In this document: piece by piece, positions 44,623 to 52,472 of the stretch
Numbering within the stretch: position 1 is the first letter of the stretch
Layout: the number at the start of each line of letters is the position of its first letter
From: Tersicoccus sp. Bi-70
GTDB lineage: Bacteria > Actinomycetota > Actinomycetes > Actinomycetales > Micrococcaceae
Direction: 5' to 3'
Assembly: GCF_001968825.1 (NCBI RefSeq)
Contig: NZ_MIEU01000012.1
Coordinates: forward strand, 186,001 to 250,000
Length of the DNA: 64,000 nucleotides
Position numbers and translations under genes: made by a program
The notes under the pieces: model-generated
Seen by the model: only the letters and a program-made list of their open reading frames with translations
What the model was told of the DNA's origin: nothing
Database searches by the model: none

Positions 44623-45543
44623 ATGACCATCGCAGCGGATGCGAACGAGAAGTTCCGCGGCTACGCGCACCCCGACCGGCTCGTCTCGACCGACTGGGTG
44701 GCCGAACGCGTCGACTCCGCGCACCCCGAGCACGGTGACTTCGTCCTGGTCGAGTCCGACGAGGACGTGCTGCTGTACGAGACCGGGCACATCCCGGGTG
44801 CGGTGAAGGTCGACTGGCACACGGACCTGAACGACCCGGTGACCCGCGACTACGTCGACGGCGCGACCTTCGCCCAGCTGATGAACAGCAAGGGCATCTC
44901 CCGCGACACCACCGTCGTCATCTACGGCGACAAGTCGAACTGGTGGGCCGCGTACGCCCTGTGGGTCTTCACCCTCTTCGGCCACGAGGACGTCCGGCTG
45001 ATGGACGGTGGCCGCGACAAGTGGGTCGCCGAGGGCCGCGACCTGACCACGGAGGCATCGGACCCGGCCGCGGGCGGCGACTACCCCGAGGTCGAGCGCT
45101 CCGACGCGCAGATCCGGGCCTTCAAGGAGGACGTGCTCGCCCACTTCGGCAAGCCGCTCATCGACGTCCGCTCCCCCGAGGAGTACTCCGGCGCGAAGAC
45201 CCACATGCCGGCCTACCCGCAGGAGGGCGCCCTGCGCGGCGGTCACATCCCGTCCGCGGCGTCTGTGCCGTGGGCGAAGGCCGCCGCCGAGGACGGCTCC
45301 TTCAAGTCCCGCGAGGAACTGGAGAAGGTCTATCTCGACGGTGCCGGTCTGAAGGATGGCGACGACGTGATCGCCTACTGCCGCATCGGCGAGCGGTCCA
45401 GCCACACCTGGTTCGTGCTCTCCCACCTGCTCGGCTTCGAGTCCGTCCGCAACTACGACGGCTCCTGGACCGAGTGGGGCAACGCAGTGCGCGTGCCGAT
45501 CGCCACCGGTGACGCACCGGGCGAGGCTCCCGCCGCGCGCTGA
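44623..45543 (+). CDS. Thiosulfate/3-mercaptopyruvate-type sulfurtransferase (two rhodanese domains)
   Basis: 306 aa. The N-terminal rhodanese domain (about 15-145) has Asp in the active loop (YGDKSNWWA), so it is inactive. The C-terminal domain carries the catalytic Cys253 in [10 protein letters not shown], the loop type of the actinobacterial CysA/SseA group. It moves sulfane sulfur from thiosulfate to a thiol or cyanide. AAGGA is 6 nt before the ATG and TAGGGT (44578-44583) is a likely -10. The sufE gene follows after a strong terminator-like hairpin. The pairing suggests sulfur trafficking to Fe-S assembly. Confidence 0.95.
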   Translation: MTIAADANEKFRGYAHPDRLVSTDWVAERVDSAHPEHGDFVLVESDEDVLLYETGHIPGAVKVDWHTDLNDPVTRDYVDGATFAQLMNSKGISRDTTVVIYGDKSNWWAAYALWVFTLFGHEDVRLMDGGRDKWVAEGRDLTTEASDPAAGGDYPEVERSDAQIRAFKEDVLAHFGKPLIDVRSPEEYSGAKTHMPAYPQEGALRGGHIPSAASVPWAKAAAEDGSFKSREELEKVYLDGAGLKDGDDVIAYCRIGERSSHTWFVLSHLLGFESVRNYDGSWTEWGNAVRVPIATGDAPGEAPAAR

Positions 45544-45560
45544 CGCCGCTGCTCCCCAGC

Positions 45561-45598
45561 GACGGGCGTCGCGGACCACCCGGTCCGCGGCGCCCGTC
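45561..45598 (+). terminator. Hairpin terminator after sulfurtransferase gene
   Basis: 17-bp arms with a single G-T pair and a 4-nt loop (45561-45577, 45582-45598), 18 bp after the stop. Confidence 0.75.
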
Positions 45599-45686
45599 GT
45601 CGTCCCGGCCGCCGATCGTGAGCCTCGTCCGGCTCGGCCGCACCGGCGGTGTGGTGTGCGCGACGGCGCGAGAACGCCCGCGCGCC

Positions 45687-45692
45687 TAGACT
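45687..45692 (+). promoter_or_regulatory. -10 box (TAGACT) of sufE, leaderless type
   Basis: TAGACT ends 8 nt before the GTG at 45701. Confidence 0.5.
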
Positions 45693-45700
45693 GAGTGATC

Positions 45701-46174
45701 GTGAGCACCACCCCCAACTCCCCCGCCCTGCCCGACAAGCTCGCCGAGATCGTCGACGACTTCCAGGCCGTCGACGAGCGCGAGCGCCTCCAGCTCCTGC
45801 TCGAGTTCTCCCGGGAGCTGGCGGACCTGCCCGCGGAGTACGGCAAGCATCCGGAACTGCTCGAGCAGGTCGTCGAGTGCCAGACGCCGCTGTTCGTCAA
45901 GGTCGACGTCGCCGACGGTGGCGACCGGGTCGACCTGCACTTCTCGGCGCCCGCCGAGGCGCCCACGACGCGCGGCTTCGCCAGCGTCCTGCAGCAGGGC
46001 CTCGCCGGATCGACCGCGGCCCAGGTGCTCGCCGTCCCCGAGGACACCCCCGACATGCTCGGCCTCACCCGTGCCGTCACCCCGCTGCGGATGCGCGGCA
46101 TGGGCGCGATGCTGATGCGGATCAAGCGTCAGATCGCCCAGCAGCTCGCCGCGCAGGGCGCCGCCGCTTCCTGA
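45701..46174 (+). CDS. sufE: SufE family sulfur acceptor protein
   Basis: 157 aa. Accepts persulfide sulfur from a SufS-type cysteine desulfurase and hands it to the Fe-S scaffold. KLAEIVDDFQAVDERERLQLLLEFSREL and the sulfur-accepting Cys60 in VVECQTPLFVKV are the family marks. MLGLTRAVTPLRMRGMGAMLMRIKRQI is the closing helix. I chose GTG 45701 over the GTG two codons upstream because of the spacing to TAGACT. Convergent with a hydrolase gene across a repeat-rich gap. Confidence 0.93.
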   Translation: MSTTPNSPALPDKLAEIVDDFQAVDERERLQLLLEFSRELADLPAEYGKHPELLEQVVECQTPLFVKVDVADGGDRVDLHFSAPAEAPTTRGFASVLQQGLAGSTAAQVLAVPEDTPDMLGLTRAVTPLRMRGMGAMLMRIKRQIAQQLAAQGAAAS

Positions 46175-46207
46175 CCCGCCCCGGGCGGGCCCCGCATCGA
46201 TTTCGTC

Positions 46208-46270
46208 CGCCGAGTGTGCGGATAACGCACCCATTCGGGCCGGATGACTGCAGTATCCGCACACTCGGCG
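46208..46270. repeat. Long inverted repeat between sufE and hydrolase gene
   Basis: Perfect 17-bp arms (46208-46224 and 46254-46270; left arm CGCCGAGTGTGCGGATA) around a 29-nt spacer. It lies in a convergent gap, so it may terminate both transcripts, but the long spacer is unusual for a terminator. Confidence 0.7.
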
Positions 46271-46285
46271 AAGACCTCGTCGCCC

Positions 46286-46376
46286 AGTGGACGGACGACG
46301 TCACCCCCGGGCCTGTACGCCGCAGCAACCGTCCACTCGACACCCGGGCCCGTACGCCGCATCAACCGTCCACTCG
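46286..46376. repeat. Direct repeat pair with an inverted partial copy
   Basis: Two 34-bp near-identical copies (46306-46339, 46343-46376) differ at two positions and are 37 bp apart. An inverted fragment AGTGGACGG at 46286-46294 matches CCGTCCACT at the end of each copy. Non-coding, directly beside the inverted repeat at 46208. Confidence 0.75.
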
Positions 46377-46405
46377 CCGCCGACCCAGGACGCCGAGAGC
46401 CTCAG

Positions 46406-47647
46406 CTAGCGCGGGGCCGGCGCCGACCCGCGCAGCGCCGTGGGCAGCCAGTCGGCGACGACGGCCTCCCACCGCTCCGGGTCCACGTTCCACTCCTTGG
46501 TGTGCCGTGCGGCGTCGAAGGGCACGAACCGGACGAACTCCGGGTTGCGCCGGGCCAGCTCCTCGGACGGGCCCGCGGGCACGAAGTCGTCGTCCACCGA
46601 GTGGATGATCAGGGTCGGGGTGTGCAGGTGCTCGGCGCGGGAGACCCAGTCCATGCTCTTCAGGTCCACCGGGGCCACGAGCCCGGTCACGGCCCGGCCG
46701 GCGGAGTGGGAGATCATCAGCTGCGAGAACTGGCCGATCGAGTCCGGCACCCGGTTCAGCCTCGCCTGGTATCCGAGCACGTCCGTCCAGTTCACCACCG
46801 GGGCGTCGAGCACGAGGGCGGCGATCCGGTGCGCCCACGTCGACTGGTCGACCGTCTGCAGGGCCACCGCCCCGCCCATCGAGTACCCCAGCAGCACGAT
46901 CCGCTCGGCCCCGTGGTCGAGGGCGTACGCGATGGCCGCGTCCACGTCCCGCCACTCGGTCCCGCCGAGGCCGTAGCGGCCGCCGTCCGCGCGGGGCGCC
47001 TCCCCGTCGTTGCGGTACGCGATCGCGAGCATGGTGTGCCCGAGCCGGTGCATGACGGCCGCGCCGCGCAGGGTCTCGCTGCGCCGGGCCCCGCGCCCGT
47101 GGATGCCGATCACCCAGGTCGACGCCTCGGGGGCGTGCGGGTCGTCGGGGTCGATCCGCCAGGCCGGAGCCAGGCCCGCCGGGGTGCCGATCTGCACGTC
47201 GACGTGAGCCAGGCCGAGCTCGCCGGGGTCGGCGATGATGTCGCCGGACCACCAGCCCCGGGTGGCGGCCGCGAGCGCGGCCTCGTCGCCCCCGGTCACG
47301 GCGCGGGTCACGGTCGACCCGTCGAGCGAGAGGATCTCCCCGATCAGCGCGCGACTGGCTCCGCCGCCGACGTAGAGCGCATACCGGCCGGGCACGGTCG
47401 TCTCCGCGGTGGCGGGCAGGACGACGCGGCGCTGTCCGGCCACGCCCGCAACGGCAAGGATCTCGAGGTCCTCGCGGCGGCGATTGGGGATGACGATCAT
47501 GCGCGCGTAGTAGGCGGCCAGACCGGACGACGTGGCCGCGAGCACCGAGGCCACCGCGGCTCCTGCCGCCAGCCCGGTGCCACCCCAGCGCAGCCAGGGC
47601 AGCACCGCACCGGCCGCGCCGGTGCGCCCACGGGAGTCCATCGCCAT
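46406..47647 (-). CDS. Membrane-anchored alpha/beta hydrolase
   Basis: 413 aa. An N-terminal hydrophobic segment (about 15-45) anchors it, with the catalytic domain predicted outside. WVIGIHGRGARRSETLRG gives the oxyanion loop, GYSMGGAVA the nucleophile Ser, HSVDDDFVP the acid, and DAARHTKEW the His. A region of about 90 residues between anchor and core (VLPATAETTVPGRYAL...) is also conserved in this group. Substrate unknown. The ATG at 47647 precedes a second ATG two codons later. The promoter side contains a 3 x 22 bp minisatellite. Confidence 0.9.
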   Translation of the reverse strand: MAMDSRGRTGAAGAVLPWLRWGGTGLAAGAAVASVLAATSSGLAAYYARMIVIPNRRREDLEILAVAGVAGQRRVVLPATAETTVPGRYALYVGGGASRALIGEILSLDGSTVTRAVTGGDEAALAAATRGWWSGDIIADPGELGLAHVDVQIGTPAGLAPAWRIDPDDPHAPEASTWVIGIHGRGARRSETLRGAAVMHRLGHTMLAIAYRNDGEAPRADGGRYGLGGTEWRDVDAAIAYALDHGAERIVLLGYSMGGAVALQTVDQSTWAHRIAALVLDAPVVNWTDVLGYQARLNRVPDSIGQFSQLMISHSAGRAVTGLVAPVDLKSMDWVSRAEHLHTPTLIIHSVDDDFVPAGPSEELARRNPEFVRFVPFDAARHTKEWNVDPERWEAVVADWLPTALRGSAPAPR

Positions 47648-47675
47648 GGCCCATTCGTACCACGCAGCCCTGAAC

Positions 47676-47741
47676 GCCGGACGGCAGGCACAACCCAGCC
47701 GGACGGCAGGCACAACCCAGCCGGACGGCAGGCACAACCCA
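47676..47741. repeat. Three perfect 22-bp tandem repeats (intergenic minisatellite)
   Basis: Exact copies at 47676-47697, 47698-47719 and 47720-47741 (unit starts gccggacggcaggcac). They sit between divergent genes. The unit is not a multiple of three, so it is non-coding. Copy-number change would alter promoter spacing on either side. Confidence 0.95.
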
Positions 47742-47801
47742 GCAGAGCAGAGCACCGCCACGGAGCGACACCGGCTCGGGACCCGGGACCCGCTCCCCCA
47801 C

Positions 47802-47807
47802 TAGACT
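47802..47807 (+). promoter_or_regulatory. -10 box (TAGACT), leaderless type
   Basis: TAGACT ends 6 nt before the ATG at 47814. Confidence 0.5.
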
Positions 47808-47813
47808 TCCCGC

Positions 47814-48290
47814 ATGAGCGAGACCATCGTCGTGCTGACCGAGCAGCCGCTGCTGGACGCGGATGCCGCCAACCTGACCGCCCTGCACCCCGACGTCGAC
47901 GTCGCCTTCCACGTCGTCCTCCCGGGCCGCACCGGCCGGTCCCTGCTGGTCGAGCTGATCGACCGGCTCAGCCTCTTCGAGCTGCCCGAGCGTGGCGGTG
48001 ACGAGCACGGCCCGACGGATCGGCCCCGGCCGGAGGAGGCGCTGCGCACGTCGCTGGAGGTCCTCGAGCGCGCCGGTGCCGCTGTCACCGGGGAGGTCGC
48101 CGCGGAGAAGCCGGTCGACGCCCTGGTCGCCGCCGTCCGCGCTCACGACGCTCGCGAGGCCGTCGTGATCACCGTCCCGCACGCCGTCGAGGACACCTTC
48201 CACACCGACTGGGCGACCCGCGCGCAGGACAAGCTGGGCCTGCCCGTCCTGCACCTCTACTCGGGCTCCAGCTTCATCGGCGACTCCTGA
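47814..48290 (+). CDS. Small alpha/beta protein, USP-like, unknown function
   Basis: 158 aa, no signal peptide or membrane segment. ETIVVLTEQPLLDADAANLTALHP opens like a nucleotide-binding alpha/beta fold. EAVVITVPHAVEDTFHTDWATRAQDKLGLPVLHLYSG ends like a universal-stress/HUP-type strand-helix unit. It resembles conserved Micrococcales proteins of unknown function found near msrB. I cannot name a ligand. It is divergent from the anchored hydrolase and 165 bp upstream of msrB. Confidence 0.82.
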   Translation: MSETIVVLTEQPLLDADAANLTALHPDVDVAFHVVLPGRTGRSLLVELIDRLSLFELPERGGDEHGPTDRPRPEEALRTSLEVLERAGAAVTGEVAAEKPVDALVAAVRAHDAREAVVITVPHAVEDTFHTDWATRAQDKLGLPVLHLYSGSSFIGDS

Positions 48291-48455
48291 CCGGCACCTG
48301 ACCTGCACCTGACCGGCACCGCCGAGCGGGCCCCGCACCGGAATACGGGTACCCGCGCGCCGCGTTGACACCAGTGGGCCGGGACCCGGCCCGACAGCAT
48401 CCGGAACCCCAGCATCTCCACATCAGGGATCTCGACCGCGAACCGAGGAGCATCC

Positions 48456-48905
48456 GTGACCGATCAGCCGACCAGCACCGTGACCAAGTCCGAGGACGAG
48501 TGGCGCCAGGAGTTGACGCCCGAGGAGTTCGCCGTGCTGCGCCGCGCGGGAACCGAGCGCCCCTACACCGGCGAGTACTGGGACAGCCACGAGACCGGCG
48601 TCTACCAGTGCCGCGCCTGCGGCGCCGAGCTGTTCCGCAGCGACACCAAGTTCGACTCCCACTGCGGCTGGCCGTCCTTCTACGCCCCGCTGGCCGAGGA
48701 GCGCGTCCGCTACATCCACGACCGCACCATGGGTATGGACCGCGTCGAGGTGCGCTGCGCGACCTGCGACTCCCACCTCGGCCACGTGTTCGAGGGCGAG
48801 GGATACGGCACCCCGACCGATCTGCGCTACTGCATGAACTCCGTCTCGATGCGCCTCGTGCGCGACGACGGTGACGACGATGGGTCACCGGCCGCACAGG
48901 GCTGA
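48456..48905 (+). CDS. msrB: Peptide-methionine (R)-S-oxide reductase
   Basis: 149 aa. Repairs the R epimer of methionine sulfoxide in proteins. Zinc cysteines 52, 55, 101 and 104 (CRAC, CATC) are present. The catalytic Cys126 is in LRYCMNSVSM, GWPSF is complete, and Cys70 just before it is a candidate resolving residue. The start is GTG 48456 with GAGGAG at 5 nt. Cytosolic. Stand-alone, not fused to MsrA. Confidence 0.96.
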   Translation: MTDQPTSTVTKSEDEWRQELTPEEFAVLRRAGTERPYTGEYWDSHETGVYQCRACGAELFRSDTKFDSHCGWPSFYAPLAEERVRYIHDRTMGMDRVEVRCATCDSHLGHVFEGEGYGTPTDLRYCMNSVSMRLVRDDGDDDGSPAAQG

Positions 48906-48973
48906 CCCGTCCGCCGGGCCGGGGCGCGCGCACGTGTGCGGCGCGCCTCGATCCCCGGCTCCACCCCGGCCAC

Positions 48974-48979
48974 TAGTGT
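48974..48979 (+). promoter_or_regulatory. -10 box (TAGTGT), leaderless type
   Basis: TAGTGT ends 7 nt before the GTG at 48987. Confidence 0.5.
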
Positions 48980-48986
48980 TCCGAGG

Positions 48987-49622
48987 GTGACCACGATCGG
49001 CGGCCTGGAGCACGCGCCGGCCGACTTCATCACGGCCCTGGGCGCCCTGCGGCGGGCGCGCGTGCGCCGGGAACTCGCGCTCCACGAGATTCCCGCTCCC
49101 AGCCGCCTCGCGCCCTTCGCCGTCGCGCTCGGCGCCGACGTGACCGCCAGCGGACCGACCCTCACTCCGGTGCACGGCCCGGCGCGGCTGGCCCTCGGCA
49201 GCGACGACACACCCGAGCTGGCCCACGGCCGCTTCATCCTTCTGCACGACCCGGACGGTTCCCCGGTGTGGGACGGGCACTTCCGTATCGTCACCTACAT
49301 CCGGGCCGAGCTCGAGCCCGAGATGGGCAACGACCAGATGCTCGGCTCGGTCGCCTGGACGTGGCTGCAGGAAGCCCTCGCCGATCACGGCGCCGCCTTC
49401 CGGCAGGCCGGCGGCACCGCCACTCGCATCCTCTCGGAGAGCTACGGCTCGCTCGCGGACCGCCCGGACGCCGTGGACATCGAACTGCGCGCGTCCTGGA
49501 CTCCGGCCGACGCGGACGTCACCGACCACCTCGAGGCGTGGGGCGACATGGTGTGCACCTTCGCGGGCCTGCCGCCGCTGCCCGAGGGCGTCACCTCACT
49601 GCCGGGCCGGCGCCTGACCTGA
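48987..49622 (+). CDS. DUF3000 domain protein
   Basis: 211 aa actinobacterial protein of unknown function. FITALGALRRARVRRELALHEIPAPSRLAPFAVAL and GRFILLHDPDGSPVWDGHFRIVTYIRAELEPEM are the DUF3000 blocks. DMVCTFAGLPPLPEGVTSLPGRRL ends it. Location next to ribonuclease D and near dxs is a recurring arrangement in the order. The start is GTG 48987, 7 nt after a TAGTGT box. An upstream in-frame ATG at 48936 would include that promoter and is rejected. Confidence 0.92.
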   Translation: MTTIGGLEHAPADFITALGALRRARVRRELALHEIPAPSRLAPFAVALGADVTASGPTLTPVHGPARLALGSDDTPELAHGRFILLHDPDGSPVWDGHFRIVTYIRAELEPEMGNDQMLGSVAWTWLQEALADHGAAFRQAGGTATRILSESYGSLADRPDAVDIELRASWTPADADVTDHLEAWGDMVCTFAGLPPLPEGVTSLPGRRLT

Positions 49623-49702
49623 GCGACCGTCCGGTCGGGTCGGGTGCCGTGCCGTCGCGTTCCCGCCCGGCCGGTCTCGCCGTCTGACCTGTGCCGACGG
49701 GA

Positions 49703-49708
49703 TATCCT
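49703..49708 (+). promoter_or_regulatory. -10 box (TATCCT) of rnd, leaderless type
   Basis: TATCCT ends 9 nt before the ATG at 49718. Confidence 0.5.
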
Positions 49709-49717
49709 TGACCCGAC

Positions 49718-51085
49718 ATGACAACAGGTCCCTCTTCCCGTCAGCCACGGCCCGACGACACCACGCCGGCCCCTGACGCCACCCCGTCCGAGACTGACGC
49801 CGCCGCCGCCGACAGCGCCGCCGTGGACACCGTCGCCGTCGTCGACCTGCTCGACCCGGCCGAGGGCATCCCGCCGGTGATCGACACCGCCGAGGGTCTG
49901 GAGCGAGCCGCCCGTGCCCTGGCCGCCGGCACCGGACCCGTCGCGGTCGACGCCGAACGCGCCTCCGGTTTCCGGTACGGGCAGCGCGCCTTCCTGGTCC
50001 AGCTGCGCCGCGAGGGTGCGGGCACCTGGCTGGTGGATCCCGAGGCCCTGGACGGCCTCGACCCGCTGCAGGAGGCGCTCACCGATGTCGAGTGGGTGCT
50101 GCACGCCGCGTCCCAGGACCTGCCGTGCCTGGCCGAGCAGGGCATGCGCCCGGACCGCCTCTTCGACACCGAGCTCGCCGCGAGGTTGCTCGGCATGCCC
50201 CGGGTGGGCCTCGGCGCCGTGATCGAGGCCGAGCTCGGGCTGCACCTGGCCAAGGAGCACTCGGCCGTCGACTGGTCCACCCGCCCGCTGCCCGAACCCT
50301 GGCTGAAGTACGCCGCCCTCGACGTCGAGGTGCTCGTCGCGCTGCGCGACCGGCTGGCCGACCGCCTCACCGAGACCGGCAAGGACGAGTTCGCCCGGCA
50401 GGAGTTCGAGCACGTCCGTCTCACCACCACCCCGATCGTGCGCACCGACCCGTGGCGCCGGACCTCGGGCCTGCACCAGATCCGTGACCGGCATCAGCTG
50501 GCCGCCGTGCGGGAACTCTGGCTCGAGCGCGACAACCTGGCCCGCCACCGCGACGTCGCACCGGGCCGCCTGATCCCCGACTCGGCGATCGTCGCCGCGG
50601 CCCAGGCCATGCCGCGCACCGTGCCGCAGTTGCTCGAGACGCGCGGGTTCCACGGGCGCGCCGCCCGCCGGGAGGCACCGCGCTGGCTGCGCGCCGTCGC
50701 CGCCGGCCGCGCCGCCGAGGACCTCCCGCCCCTGCACGTCGCCGGGGACTCCCCGCCGCCCGTGCGGCAGTGGTCGGACAAGGACCCGGTGGCCGCCGCC
50801 CGGCTGACCGCCGCCCGCGCCCGGATCGCCGAGCTGTCCGAGCAGTGGACCATCCCGATCGAGAACCTGCTCACCCCGGACCTGCTGCGCCGGGTGATCT
50901 GGCGTCCCCCCGCCGCGGGTGACGCCGTGGACGGCGACGCCGTCGAGCTTGCCCTGACCGCGTCAGGAGCCCGGCCCTGGCAGCGCGAGCTCGTGGGCGG
51001 CATCGTCCTCGACGCCCTGCGCATCACCGAGGCCGCACCACCGAAGCGGGCCGCCACCGCCTCGACGACCTCGACCACCCGCTGA
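49718..51085 (+). CDS. rnd: Ribonuclease D family 3'-5' exoribonuclease with HRDC domains
   Basis: 455 aa. DEDDy exonuclease domain: PVAVDAERASGF (Asp78, Glu80), LHAASQDLPCL (Asp), LKYAALDVEVL (Tyr and last Asp). Two HRDC-like helical domains follow (RHQLAAVRELWLERDNLARHRDVAPGRLIPDSAIV and AARLTAARARIAELSEQWTIP...LLTPDLLRRVIW). It trims tRNA and other stable RNA 3' ends. The first 45 residues are a disordered acidic Thr/Pro/Ala segment. Same strand as DUF3000 with a 95-bp gap. Confidence 0.95.
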   Translation: MTTGPSSRQPRPDDTTPAPDATPSETDAAAADSAAVDTVAVVDLLDPAEGIPPVIDTAEGLERAARALAAGTGPVAVDAERASGFRYGQRAFLVQLRREGAGTWLVDPEALDGLDPLQEALTDVEWVLHAASQDLPCLAEQGMRPDRLFDTELAARLLGMPRVGLGAVIEAELGLHLAKEHSAVDWSTRPLPEPWLKYAALDVEVLVALRDRLADRLTETGKDEFARQEFEHVRLTTTPIVRTDPWRRTSGLHQIRDRHQLAAVRELWLERDNLARHRDVAPGRLIPDSAIVAAAQAMPRTVPQLLETRGFHGRAARREAPRWLRAVAAGRAAEDLPPLHVAGDSPPPVRQWSDKDPVAAARLTAARARIAELSEQWTIPIENLLTPDLLRRVIWRPPAAGDAVDGDAVELALTASGARPWQRELVGGIVLDALRITEAAPPKRAATASTTSTTR

Positions 51086-51128
51086 CCTGCACCGATCCAT
51101 CCGCGCTGCCGAACAGCCGCGTCGCGGG

Positions 51129-51158
51129 TTGAGCGGGCTTGTTACCCACGGGTAACAT
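51129..51158 (+). promoter_or_regulatory. fadAB promoter with overlapping palindromic operator
   Basis: TTGAGC (51129-51134), 18 nt, TAACAT (51153-51158). Perfect palindrome GTTACCC-AC-GGGTAAC (51141-51156) covers the spacer and the -10, so a bound repressor would block RNA polymerase. Palindromes of this TTACC...GGTAA form are typical of TetR-type fatty-acid degradation regulators. Confidence 0.7.
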
Positions 51159-51209
51159 CGAGGACGTGCGTGAACCAGCGCACACCGCGATCGGTGCGAG
51201 GAGTCATCC

Positions 51210-52472
51210 GTGAACCAGAGGCAGCTGCGAGAGGTCGTCTTCGTCGACGGCGTCCGCACCCCGTTCGGCAGGGCCGGCGAGAAGGGTTACTACGCGCAGA
51301 CGCGGGCCGACGATCTGGTCGTGCACTGCATCCGCGACCTGCTGCGCCGCCATCCCGAACTGCCGCCCGAGCGCATCGACGACGTCGCCATCGCCGCCAC
51401 GACGCAGTCCGGCGACCAGGGCCTGACCATCGGCCGCACCGCCGCCCTGCTGGCCGGCCTGCCGCGGTCCGTGCCCGGCTTCGCGATCGACCGCATGTGC
51501 GCCGGCGCGATGACCGCCGTGACCACCACCGCCTCCGGCATCGCCTTCGGCGCGTACGACGTCGTCATCGCCGGCGGTGTCGAGCACATGGGCCACCACC
51601 CGATGGGCGTCGGCGCGGACCCCAACCCGCGCTTCGTCAGCGAGAGGATCGTCGACCCCGCTGCCCTGAACATGGGCAACACCGCCGAGAACCTGCACGA
51701 CCGCTTCCCGGCCATCACCAAGGAGCGCACCGACCGTTACGCGGCGGCCAGCCAGCGCAAGCTCGGTGCCGCGTACGAGGCGCAGCAGATCCAGCCCGAT
51801 CTCGTGCCGGTCGCCACCCGCAAGGACGGCTCCGGTTGGGAGCTGCGCACCGTGGACGAGCCGCCGCGACCGGGCACCACCGTCGAGGACCTCGCCGAGC
51901 TGCGCACCCCGTTCCGCGCGCACGGCCGGGTCACCGCCGGCAACGCCGCCGGCCTGAACGACGGCGCGACCACGGCGCTGCTGGCCTCCGAGGAGACGGC
52001 CGTCGAGCTCGGCCTGCCCGTGAAGATGCGCCTGGTGTCCTTCGCGTTCGCCGGTGTCGAGCCCGAGGTGATGGGCGTCGGCCCGGTGCCCGCGACGGAG
52101 AAGGCACTGCGCAACGCGGGCCTGTCCATCGAGGACATCGGCCTGTTCGAGATCAACGAGGCGTTCGCCGTGCAGGTGCTCTCGTTCCTGGACCACTTCG
52201 GCATCGCCGACGACGACCCGCGGGTCAACCGGTACGGCGGCGCCATCGCCGTGGGCCACCCGCTCGCCTCCTCGGGCGTGCGGCTGATGTCCCAGCTGGC
52301 CCGCCAGTTCGAGGAGGACCCGTCCGTCCGGTACGGCATCACGACGATGTGCATCGGCCTGGGCATGGGCGCCACCGTCATCTGGGAGAACCCCCACCAC
52401 GCCGACTACGGCAGCAGCAGCACCGGCACCGCGAGCACCGGCACCACCAGCACCGAAGGAGCCACGGCATGA
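51210..52472 (+). CDS. fadA: Acetyl-CoA C-acyltransferase (thiolase)
   Basis: 420 aa degradative thiolase, last step of fatty-acid beta-oxidation. Acyl-carrying Cys97 in DRMCAGAMTAV; catalytic His in GGAIAVGHPLASSG; second Cys in TTMCIGLGMGA; LNDGATTALL before them. The C-terminus has a 20-residue Ser/Thr/Gly low-complexity tail. The start is GTG 51210 with GAGGAG at 6 nt. Forms the trifunctional beta-oxidation complex with the next gene, which it overlaps by 4 bp (ATGA). Confidence 0.96.
   Translation: MNQRQLREVVFVDGVRTPFGRAGEKGYYAQTRADDLVVHCIRDLLRRHPELPPERIDDVAIAATTQSGDQGLTIGRTAALLAGLPRSVPGFAIDRMCAGAMTAVTTTASGIAFGAYDVVIAGGVEHMGHHPMGVGADPNPRFVSERIVDPAALNMGNTAENLHDRFPAITKERTDRYAAASQRKLGAAYEAQQIQPDLVPVATRKDGSGWELRTVDEPPRPGTTVEDLAELRTPFRAHGRVTAGNAAGLNDGATTALLASEETAVELGLPVKMRLVSFAFAGVEPEVMGVGPVPATEKALRNAGLSIEDIGLFEINEAFAVQVLSFLDHFGIADDDPRVNRYGGAIAVGHPLASSGVRLMSQLARQFEEDPSVRYGITTMCIGLGMGATVIWENPHHADYGSSSTGTASTGTTSTEGATA

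Noticed and set aside
47676-47741. CRISPR or iteron (replication origin) reading of the 22-bp repeats
   Set aside because: Only three copies with no spacers, and no rep gene, DnaA boxes or AT-rich melting region nearby.
48287-48320. Short CCTGACC-GGCA repeats after the gene at 47814
   Set aside because: Imperfect 11-bp units at a stop codon. Likely chance in GC-rich sequence.
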